Origin: Trichobilharzia szidati
Taxonomy: Eukaryota > Platyhelminthes > Trematoda > Strigeidida > Schistosomatidae
Direction: 5' to 3'
Assembly (NCBI GenBank): GCA_944472155.2
Contig: OX235273.1
Location: 83,074,793 to 83,138,792 of the forward strand
Length of the DNA stretch: 64,000 nucleotides
Positions 46,501 through 56,886 of the stretch are shown piece after piece. The translations under genes were made by a program, and so were the position numbers. Under the pieces are notes generated by a model. The model was not told the DNA's origin, did no database searches, and saw nothing but the letters and a program-made list of their open reading frames with translations. Every line of letters begins with the position of its first letter. Within the stretch, counting starts at the first letter, position 1.

Positions 46501-48938
46501 TTTTTCCGTTGTCGAAAGGATATCAATTTTTCACGTGAAAACTAAGGTCACAGAAAATGTGGAGTGGTTGTCACAGTTATGTCTTCTAATCAAGGTATAT
46601 TTAATACACGCAACGATTCCCACTTTTTCCAGTAATAAACGTCACACACTCAAATAAAGTCTATTGGATGAGATATGGCTTGATAATTCCAGATGATAAA
46701 TTAGTGGACAGTTATTCTGCATCCCTAATTTATTATAGTTGGTTTGAACCTGAAATACTCTCTTCTAGTACAAATAAAACAGTCACTTGACCACCATCAC
46801 CTCAACACATGAAAACCGATTCCTCTTCTACCAAACAACATCACATATGCTGACTATCCATTTTTACGTGTGATAAACACACAGATGCTGGCGTGACTAC
46901 TTACTGGCCAACTTTCACTGAGCTATCGAAGAAAGTGTCATCTGTTTGAGTTTATTCTGTTGACAGCCTGAGTGGTTTATCTGGAAACGAATGCCATTTG
47001 AAATGCTGATAGTGTGTAGTGAAGTTGCCTTGAGCAATCTCAAGTGGAAACTTTCATGGTGTGCGTAATTTCAGCATGGTTTGTATGTGTTCACGAGTAT
47101 TCCAGTGAACGAATTCATTAGAATGGTTTAGTGAATGTTGCTACTGGCTGAAGTTGCAAGAAATTCTGATGAGAGCTGAAAGTTAATCAACAGACAGGGA
47201 TTTGTGTATTTGCGTGGAGATGACTGAGGAGAACTAAGTATGCCCATTGTGTCTGATTATTAGGATGAGTGGTTTTGTGATTGGATTAATTTATATCATT
47301 ACACTCTTCGCTGCATAGACTGTTTAATGTTTCAGTTGTGTTTGTTTTACCATGTTCAGCATGAAGATAAATGGAGTAGAATATTGCAAAGAAACGTGCG
47401 TTGCTATTGTGTCTACTGGAACATCTTTGATACTGGGATCGAATGAAACGGTAGAAACGATTAATTCTAGACTTGGGGCCGAGCCGGTTGGGGATGATGA
47501 GTATGGATTAAACTGTAATGATATTAACCTGCTCCCTCCTATTGAGTTTGTCTTCAAGAAGAGGAGCTATGTACTTGAGGCGAAGAACTATGTGCTTAAG
47601 GTAAGTAAGAGAATTTGGTTGAACATTGTGATTTTCTTGTGATCGGCACCTCGATGGGAATTTCCTCATCAATGCCACTGGTTTGCATTTAAGAAATGGC
47701 AACACATTTTAAAATGCAGGTGAATTTCATCGTTTTTGAAATGGCGTAAGTAAGGAAAGAGATCTCTTTTCGTAACCTCACTTCGAGTCTGAACAGTTAT
47801 TTAGGGTTTATATATACAGTGCTATCTCACAACAAAGGTGAGATCCATCGACACGACAATGTGCGAAAAATTATGATTAATCGAGAGGGTTGATTGCCAA
47901 TTACTTATGTAATGATTAGTAGTTACTTGGAAATGACATATAAGAGCCAGAGATCGGTGCATTGAAAGTGAGTAACAAAAAATATTAAAAATGTACAAAT
48001 ACTGCATAAAGTTCTTCACACAACGAAATTGTCACTAAAGACACTTCAGTAAAGGAGGCTGGATAAAAACGTGTTTGAATACAAAGTCCCGGTTTTTCCT
48101 AGTGGATTCCAGAAGCCTTGGTTACATGAAATGTAGGCGAAATCCAGTCGAACTGCCTGGTCCTATTTCACATATCCCTTTGAAGTAACTCTGTTCTGAT
48201 GCTACGTGCCAAGAAGTAACATCGTGCTCCAGAATTGAGTCGTTGTTTGTCCTGTATTACCTTACTCCTCAGACTACCATGCTGGTTAGTGTTCATCGGC
48301 CTACTTACACAATGTCCTGTCAGTACAGTCCACGTAGTTTACTCCATAGGAGACATTAAGTTGGTGAATTGACATTGAAGTCACCAAAACCTACAACTTG
48401 TCTTTGCCGATTTGGTGAGCAAGTACAGGTGAGGTGAAATAAATGGCAAAGAAAGTTCTCGAAATGCTGTCAACAGAAGACTTCAGAGGATTTCACTGAG
48501 TTTATCTCCGTCTCTTCTTCAGTTTTGTGGAATGCTGTTCCTCAGTTTCATTTCTTCCTCTCTTACATCGGCAAGTGTCATCCAGCTCCACGATTATCAT
48601 TCATTCTACACAGAAATAATCATCAATTCTATGCGAAATATTGGTTTCAGCTTCTAAACAGACAAATTTAGCCGGAAATTTGGTGAATTTCTTCATTTCC
48701 CATGGTTGTTCTAATTTTCATTTTCGAGACTTTGAATCCATGAGATTTATAAAATTCGTTTCATTTTCGTTTTCAGGAAGTTAACTGGTTAAAGACAGAG
48801 TGTACATCACCATTCGCTAGTAACGATCGAGTTCCCCCTGGAGTTTGGCTTCTTGGCTATGTATTTATGGGGAAGTTCTACACTGTATTCGATTTTGGTG
48901 AGAAGAAGATATGGTTAGCTGATGTGAACGATGGCTGA
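43546..48938 (+). CDS. Cathepsin D-like protein, complete six exons, second catalytic Asp replaced by Ser
   Basis: Exons are 43,546-43,743, 44,446-44,688, 44,755-44,927, 45,683-45,802, 47,360-47,600 and 48,777-48,938, giving 378 residues. Exon lengths match the gene at 20,812 except that exon 2 begins two codons earlier: the usual CAG before TACTATGG is mutated to GAA and GAAG just upstream would serve. Signal peptide 1-15, propeptide 16-66, first motif FDTGSTDSW intact (Asp 87), flap [24 protein letters not shown] all present. The second motif reads IVSTGTS (residue 263 Ser), and WLLGYVF has Tyr for the usual Asp. With one catalytic Asp it should not cleave peptide bonds. All frames and splice sites are intact, so this is a pseudoprotease rather than an obvious pseudogene. 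It could bind substrate or partners; that is inference. Confidence 0.85.
45015..45112 (+). mobile_element. Hammerhead-bearing retroposon in intron 3 of the pseudoprotease gene
   Basis: The core reads CTGATGA (45,024-45,030), then AGG, a GTCC/GGAC stem around CAAACTA, then GAAAC. Box 1 and box 2 are intact, but the AGG insertion before stem II and a poorly pairing stem III suggest reduced or no activity. The downstream run caggttttccaatggttctc is shared with 4,195-4,275 reversed. Confidence 0.65.
45874..46516. repeat. Long inverted repeat, two 259-bp arms, in intron 4
   Basis: Arms 45,874-46,132 and 46,258-46,516 are reverse complements with few mismatches, separated by 125 bp. Both arms encode the same open stretch with marks [17 protein letters not shown] and [11 protein letters not shown] on opposite strands, which is a consequence of the repeat and not evidence of a gene. 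A transcript of the host intron would fold into a hairpin of about 259 bp. A diverged single copy of one arm end lies at 48,985-49,095. Confidence 0.93.
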
Positions 48939-48981
48939 ATCTCACTATAATGAAACCAGTTAATAACTGATCATAAATAAA
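48939..48981 (+). terminator. 3' UTR with polyadenylation signal AATAAA
   Basis: AATAAA at 48,976-48,981, 38 bp past the TGA of the pseudoprotease gene. Confidence 0.6.
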
Positions 48982-48984
48982 GAC

Positions 48985-49095
48985 AAAACAATAATAAGAC
49001 GTAATTTATCTGACTTATGAAATGTATTTGCGCAACACATTTTGAACAATCTGATTCAGCACAGACAGATTTGTCATAGGAATATATATGAATTT
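48985..49095 (+). repeat. Diverged single copy of the inverted-repeat arm
   Basis: The run taagacgtaatttatctg, then gcgcaacacatttt and gatttgtcat is collinear with 45,887-45,970. It shows the arm sequence is a mobile or dispersed repeat and not unique to the palindrome. Confidence 0.6.
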
Positions 49096-52000
49096 AATAA
49101 AGAATTAATAGGTGACGTCAAGTTAAAAGGACATATTCAGGTTCAAAATAACAATGAAGATCACTAAACCAAATAACAGAGGTAATAGCACATCTACTAT
49201 GGTTTCAAAACAAAGCTAACCAAAGAAGTTTTAGTGTGATAACGAATTGTTTTTGAACACATATTTGTACGAATGATGTTCTTCCGAGTCCTTCTGTTAA
49301 CTGCAGAAATATCGTGAATGTAGTTCCGGGTTTGAAATTGCATATGTAAGATTAGAGTGACTATGCCGAAATAAATTTCACTGAACATTAAGGTGGCTTC
49401 ATCATTGATCTGTGCACAAATCAATCTAGAATGGTGAGAAAATTAACTGCTGAACGCACTTGTTTAGAACCAGTGCATGATAACTAATAAATTTAGCGTC
49501 AGTTGTTTCCGGACTTGAAAATGATATCCACTACAAATCTGCTAAAACCATTCTCATGAATTACTTATCCCATAGTTCTAGCATGAATGGTTACCTTATC
49601 AAATCGGAAGGTATCTAGGTTTGATGGTTTAACTACGAAACTTTCATTACCCTTTCAGACAATATCTACAGAGTTAAGTCCAAGTGAAGTGAGTTTATGA
49701 AATTCCTCATGAATGAAGTATTTGTCTCTCCTGGTGACTACTGCAACTGGCTGCTGTCGTAGATTTCCCTATGATTTTACTCGCCTGCATGGAAACTGGT
49801 CTTCTTGTCATCCCTATTTTTGACCCTTCTCTCCTGTCACCTATTTATTATTCATTGCTTGATAGATTGCATCCATATCAAAATGTCGACTAACTGGAAA
49901 CTGATGTGTCTATAGGAACCCGAGGGATTCTCTGGAATACTTAATGTCTCCTTTCTCTAATATATTTGCATCACTCCAGTCGATTTTGTGTCGGTAGTCG
50001 TCTCCGTGAATTGATATGAACGAGTGTTTGTCACATCTTCGGATTACTAGCTTGTATTCATGTATGTGAAGATGAGTAGGATGGCCTCTCTGGCCTATTT
50101 AGTTCATGCAATCTATTTTACAGTTGAAGTTTGTTTGATCATCTAGTACTGTCACCTTTTGATTTACACAGTATGGAGTGAAGCTGCTCCATTTTGAGGT
50201 AGAAGACATATTCCACACATAAAGTCATTACCTTTTTCAGACAGTGATTTCAAGTGAAACAAGATTAGGTTTGAAAGGAGTAAACGTTATTCAGAAGGAA
50301 AACGAAGCGATCTAAAAATCAATATTTGTTAATACTTGATGTGCATGTTGGATGGTTGTACGTGTTAGAATGTTAAGAATCAGTCTTTGGCACTTCTAGG
50401 TACATGCCTCAAAATCCCCCACAATAGCTCAGATGTAGTCCTATTATCTTCTTCTAATCATTCAATCAGTACTTCATCGAAGTGTGTCGACCCAAAAAGA
50501 TTTGAATTTGTTCAATTAATCAGTAATGCATTACATTCTGATACACTGAACTTCTGAATCTCCTATGAAACCACCTTCGTTATGAAAATCTGGACCTAGC
50601 AGTGTCAACATGCTTCTTCTGTGACAGCTAACCCCGCACTCATTCTTATGACTAGATTTATTTAGAAGTCCATTTGTCTTTTCCAGGTGAGACTTGGACT
50701 TGTAGAAACATAGTTTCGAAACCATTCTGTTTAATTTCTCCAGTTCACTACTATGGAAGAGCTTCATATGTCTCACAAACGCCTCACACAACTTTTGTGT
50801 ATACTTCAACCGAAGAGTATTTTGAAGTGGATATCAAATGTTTCGTCCATGAAAACTTAAGCTTGAAGGTGACTGCAAAACTAATCATCCCATTACAATT
50901 TCTCAGTGTATGAGCTAATGGGAAAGCCTCTAACAGTTTTCCCGAAGATATGTTTCTACCTATCAAATTCAAACACAGAATAGTAAACATGGTGCATAGA
51001 ATGTGAAAGAATTACACGATTCAAACGCGAGTATCTCTAGCATTCGACATGTTCATTCCCCAAAGAAATTAAGCCACAAATCGGTTGACTAATACATTTA
51101 AACCACTGTATCGTGAAGTCAATATTTTTGGCAAGTGCCACTCCAATTCGTTTGGTTGGGGCTTGTCTGACGAATAAAATCTGTAGGCTAGTCGACCATT
51201 ATAGGAAGAAGAGATTTCGCATGATTTCACTGTCACCATGAAAATTGTTCTCTAGTATTTTACGTACTTCAACTTTAACTCTGTTAACCACAACAGTATC
51301 AGAACAATTCCAATATCACTATTAAAAAATGATCAAATTCTTTGACTATTTCACTTGAAAACACAACCAAATATCATTCAAATCTAATACATTAAGAGTA
51401 GAATATATATAAAACTACATGAGTTAGTAGTCTTATGGGTTTAATTATAAAAATTTCTTAAATACCCTAAAGTTGAGAAATTTGTTGCATATAACTGAGA
51501 GGTGAAAAATCCCAAGCATCTCTGAAGTCAATGTGCAGCCATGTGATCGAAATAGGGTGAGTAGCAGTCAAATATTAAGGACACGAGCATGAGTGAGAAG
51601 TAATATAGAGAGGTATACATTAAGAGTGTCAAATGAAACGAAATTCTAAAGATTAGATTGATTACCACATATAAAATGGTAGAGGAGGAGTAACAACAGC
51701 CACTTTCGGAATGCATGAGCTCAAGTTTCAACGTTCATTAGTTACCGATCAAGTAGGAATTATATGCATGTGAATTATTCCAAATAATTTAAGAGCAGCA
51801 TATCCATTACTTCTAACTAACATGTATTGCGAGAATACAATTTTGCACTATTTTCAGCCACAAAGGAATCCTAATACGCTAACAAATCTGTATTTCCTTT
51901 CTTTCAATATATTTGCTCTGGCGAAAGTCATGCAAAGTGGAATATGGCTTTGGAGGCGTTATGACAGAGGTGTGTAGTCTGTAACAATACGACTGTACAT

Positions 52001-53548
52001 TTTTTGTTGTTAGATGTTAAAGATGGAAGCGTTGTACGCAACTTTTGTTTAAAACGATTCATAGTGAAATATACATAACTGCCGCGTACAATCAAAAAAA
52101 AGAAAAAAATGCATTGTGCTGCCCGCCGCTTCATATTCTCGCTACTCTATACTGTCTACTTGTTTCACTACAAACCGTGTTGTATACTTTGGATTTCGCA
52201 GGAACATTTTATCTTCATCCGAAGACTCTTCTGCAACCAGTGCACAACACTACCAGTAGACCCGTCTTCAGCAGTGAACACTATTGTGGATTATATTAAT
52301 AATTTGTAGTAGTGAACTTTAACTGTATAACTAAGGAACTGAATAATTTAAATAACTAATTCTGTATTTTTTATAACACACTGTTATACTATCATCTCAT
52401 TAACTTGGATTTTTACTCAAATACCTGTCCTTTTACTGAGCTCGCTAGAAATTCCCCTACAGAGGATACTGTCAACCTTAGGATGCTTCATCCAACTTTG
52501 AATATTTCAGTGCTACATTGTGAATGCCGTCTGTTAGTATGCGTTCGTACATTCCACCTCTTGGATCACACCAGCATTCACTTTACGTCAAAGGGACATG
52601 AAATTTATCTCAAACCCACTCACTTGTGAGTGGTAAATTGATTAAAATTCACATGTTTTGACACGGTTTCATCAACCACAGTGTTTATTTAGTAACAACT
52701 TACTACTCAACTTACTTGATATGTGAATACTTTTTCACAGTTTTAAAACTCCAATCATCTGGAAAGTGTTCGTAAGCATCAGTGAGAAAGTTACACATAT
52801 TGGAAAGATGTAGGTCAGCAAAGAGTGCTGTTTCTGTAAATTATCATTGAAGCTGTCATTATCATTAAAGCTGTACTGTTGGATTGGATTTGCTAAAGGT
52901 CCCTGGGAATGCTCCTGTGAAGCCAGGTTCATAGGATTTAATAATAAGACACTACCTAAATATTCCTTTGTTGTTCTTGTCAATTCCTAATCAACAGACA
53001 TATGAGCAGGTAGCAAGAATCTTTAACTAGAGGCGTATTCCTTTTATTTTGATTTATGTAATGTGACTTCCAGAGTATTTTCATGATCTGATTTGTAGCA
53101 GATTTATGACAGATCTCTTTCATTTCTTTTCTTGAACTCATAACCTTTTATTTAAAATTTTGTGTAGCTCAGGTGGATGATTCTGATATAGTTGTGTTCT
53201 CTGAGCTGGATAGTTAATTTGCGAAGCTTTCATCGCCCTACTAGGCGACATCTCCAGCACATACTTCAATTTGAAGGTTCGCAAATTAACTATCCAGCTC
53301 AGAGAACACAACCATATCAAACTTTTGTGTATATGCCCAGCATATTTATATTGTAAATAATATTCTTCTCTTCAAGCATCAATCTTTCAATAATCATTTC
53401 AAAACGCTATTTGTCAATGAACTTTTCGGAATAGGCAAGATTATACAAATCAGGTTTCACGGTATATCAATTCTTCATCTGACATACAGTTCAGTATATT
53501 TTATTTCTGTTTGTAATTCATGCAGGATTTCCACTGACGTTTTCCTTA
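49096..53548. other. Intergenic spacer behind the pseudoprotease gene
   Basis: No gene is supported. Segments at 50,780-51,320 match 61,640-62,000, and 53,380-53,520 matches the tails at 9,100-9,230 and 63,440-63,545. A stretch at about 51,410-51,880 resembles the right-copy insertion at 62,905-63,337, including a minus-strand open stretch in both. This is therefore diverged cluster spacer. The hydrophobic frames on both strands look like chance. Confidence 0.55.
53185..53318. repeat. Short, almost perfect inverted repeat (41-bp arms)
   Basis: Arms 53,185-53,225 and 53,278-53,318 differ at one position. The 52-bp loop contains an inner CGCC/GGCG pairing. On the minus strand the loop reads CTGGAGA, a GUCGCC-type stem, then TGAAA, which loosely recalls a hammerhead with A6 changed. 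Confidence 0.85.
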
Positions 53549-54827
53549 ACCTCTCAGAAACACCAAAACGTAGTTAGCTACTACGGTGCAAAATAACGGA
53601 TCATTTTATGAAGATAAGTGTCAATTACCACCCTCAATGTGCCTGTTATAATCAACTTATATAGTCGTCATTTTGTTCGTTCTATTTGACAGTATATTTC
53701 TACATTTTTGTATAAAGTGAAATGGTAGATAGTTGTGTAAACAAACTGTTCGAAAACTGTTTTGCATATTCATCACATATCTCAAGAGGAACTTCGTCTT
53801 CTAGTAACGCTATTCTAATTTATTAAACAGAATTATTGTTTTAAGAGTGTTATCTGATAATGTAAATAAGGACACATTTCGATACATATTATACATCAAA
53901 CACCAAATTCAAAAACATTAGAGATGGAATATAGATTCAATGAATTATTCAAACATGTATGACGAAGTTCAAAATACGTGAAATTTTGAAATGAATCATG
54001 TTTTTGTTAATGTTATAACTTGTAATTTATTTGTGGTATGATCTGCAGAATAATGAGTACAAGGTCAAGTCAAATAAATTTACGCTTAAAAAAACAAATT
54101 CTTAAAATCATAAGTAACATGAGTAAAAGGTTACTGTTAGACAATTAAGTCAAGTTGTAATTTTCATTATTCACTCCTTTATATGCATGACTCGATCGCA
54201 CTCTACTCTCTGCCATCACATCTCAGTGACTCATCAACTACACACTAGTATTCATTGCAGCCTCACAAGATATCCATGTCATCCTTGTATCCCTAGCTCA
54301 CTAATTCCCATTTAAGTTCCATTCAATGGCAATGTGACGTCTCTCAAGGATCTACTCAGAGTTTGGCGATGCCTGTATATTTTGTTCATCGCTAGTTTAC
54401 CGAACTCCTAGAGTCACTTATCGCCCATCATTTCCAGCCATTCATCTCTTCTATAATACACGCATTCGTTGATAAACAAGTGTGGTAGAGTGTTCAGAAT
54501 GCCTCCGGTAAAGCGAACCTAAATCTCCAAATCATATAGAAACACATACTGAATTGGAATTAGGGTCAAAAGTCTAATGATTCACTTTGTGTTGGATACT
54601 GCAGATCTGAACACAGAAGCAAACTCCTTCTTCCCTTACCCTACTAGGTTCTTGACGGTATCGACATCTTCAACTTCGCTGCCTGCCTTTTGCTGAAACT
54701 ATGTCGCTTAGATCATGTGAGTGAAAAAGACGAATTCCGTCAGATTTCTCTCAGTGGTGGTGATTGATGTTTGTTGTTCTTCGTGTATTTCTATCAGTTC
54801 TGTATTCTTCGCTTTCATCTGAAGTCT

Positions 54828-55379
54828 CGACGACCTTGTCCCACGCCGCCTCACCTTCCAGCTCCCGAGCGTTGTCGTACGCAGCCTTCGCGCGGCCCCT
54901 CAGCAGCGTCCCCAAGACAACCAGCTTCGCCTTCTGCTCCTGCACTCCAACCAGCTCCGCGACAGCTTCGAAGTCCCTGAGGAGCGTCCGCACATCTTCA
55001 TCCTCGAACACCTGCGGCCACGGCACCTTCATCTCCGGCAGAGGCAGCGACACCAAATGTAAAGAAGACAAGACTGAGGAGACTAAAAGGAAAGTTTAAT
55101 TGGTGAAACGTATGGTACATAGCTAAATTTGGAATACCATATTCTAAACCGGCCATTTGCACATTTTTACCACATCCTTGACGAATTGGTCGAATATCGT
55201 CTCATTAGATAGCTTTTTGGATTCTGCATCATATGGCAACATTCTACTCATGGTTCTTTTCTTTGATTGCTCTTTTCGGTGTGCCAAACATGTTGTTACT
55301 TCGTTCCTGATATACTACTTATATCGGATTATAAGTAGCACTCACCACAAAATCAGTTCTTCGCTTCCATCTGAAGTCT
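54828..55379 (-). mobile_element. 5' piece of an LTR retrotransposon: LTR plus start of gag
   Basis: The left copy lacks these roughly 550 bp. Read on the minus strand, a putative LTR runs from TGTGGTGAGTGC (55,350) to CTTTACA (55,058), with TG and CA ends. A primer-binding-site-like TTTGGTGTCGCTGCC follows, then a frame from Met at 55,032 (MKVPWPQVFEDEDV, LLRDFEAVAELVG, LLRGRAKAAYDNA) that looks like the N-terminus of a gag protein. It is cut at 54,828. The coding part is strikingly GC-rich in third positions compared with the host DNA. Both sides are flanked by similar 28-35-bp sequences (atcagttct and tctgaagtct ends), much longer than an integrase target duplication. Confidence 0.7.
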
Positions 55380-55839
55380 TATCTTGCCTGCTGCTTCTCA
55401 CAAGTTGTTGTTGTGGCAAATAATTCCATATTTTTCTTGTTTTTCATATATCTGAATTAAACATCGTCATAACTATCTCTTCGGTGGCATGCGTTTTGTT
55501 GTGATTCGATAAACACGGATGCAGAGGTTAACCCCTATTTTTAAACCTAGCTTTGTTCATCGAATCAAAACGAAACATGTGCAGTCGAGATGATGCATTA
55601 TCTATGCTAGATATATGAAAAACTATCATGGATAAGACAATATCAAGCAAGTTAGAATGTTATATGAATACAGTGATACGATTACAAACAAGAATATGCG
55701 CTGGAAATGTCATCCAATTACTATAAAGGTGTCACTGTGTTTTATTAAATAAACTCACCCATCATCAGGTAGAACATGTCTGAACTTTGTGGTGAGTACA
55801 GAAGTAATGCAAGATGGCTCATTATCACCGACGATATTT

Positions 55840-56480
55840 CTAATTGTTATAGGAGACACTGTAGATGGGGAGCAAGAAGACAGGAATAGGGTTTACCGAC
55901 CGTAAGACTCTGGAAGATCTGGATTTCGCTAATGGTTCATGTTTAATGTTACACGAAATCGAACACTTGCAGGCGGAAACAAACAGACTGGCAGTCATAG
56001 AAGATGGCACTCAAGGTGAACATAGAGAAGATGGAGGTGATGCAGATAACCAACAGACAGCAACAATAATTGGCACCAATAACCAGCCTTGAGGAGACTT
56101 TGAAAGGGGTTACTTCCTTCACTTATCTAGACGGTAAGCATTGTTTCAACAAGAGACATTCGGAACGGATGAAGACGACAAAACTAGTCTAAAAGGCAAG
56201 ATACGCCTCCATCAATCTGAAATTAGCTTGGAAATCCTCTGCACTCAGCCAGCATAAAGAACAAAACTGGGATATACAGCACCAATAGCAAGTCAGTCAG
56301 TTCTTATATACAGGTCAGAAACTTATACTGCATTTCCAACAGGTAGCAGAATTTTATCAACAGCTGCCTACCTTGACTGCTTACTGAAGATCTAATGGCT
56401 GGGCAGAAAGAATAAGCAGCAAGAAACTCTGTCAACAAACCAGCTGAGAGCCAATTGCTAAATAAATATGCAGAAGAAAA
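55840..56480 (+). mobile_element. Degraded RTE-clade remnant, right copy
   Basis: Counterpart of 1,760-2,430, with KKTGIGFTDRKTLEDLDFAN open from 55,877. Later parts are broken as on the left. Confidence 0.75.
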
Positions 56481-56886
56481 TGTAGGTGGAATGGGCATAG
56501 GCTGAGGAGGCCATCGAATGACAGGCCATATTTACTAATTTCTAAGTGAAAAGCTTGAAGACGAATTTATTGGAAATATCTGTTCGCTCAAATATACTTT
56601 TTTTTAAATATTCAGAGGGAATTTTGGAATTATGCAAACTAAATATCTTTTCAAACAAGTCAGTCATATTTATATTGTAAATATATTTTGTTATTAAAAA
56701 AGCATGCTTATATTTGCCAGGATTTGAGGAAGTACCGTGTAATAATATAGCTACAAAAAACAAAACCACGGTGATCACAATTCAGAAATTTCATCATCAC
56801 GAGCATGTCAATATAAGAAATTGTGTATATATTTAGACAGAGAGATACAGTCAGCATTTCCACTTCTCCTTATAATATTCACTACA

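Noticed and set aside
54764..55099. Plus-strand serine-rich 111-codon frame
   Set aside because: It is antisense to a GC-rich gag-like frame whose minus-strand reading makes more sense after an LTR and primer site.
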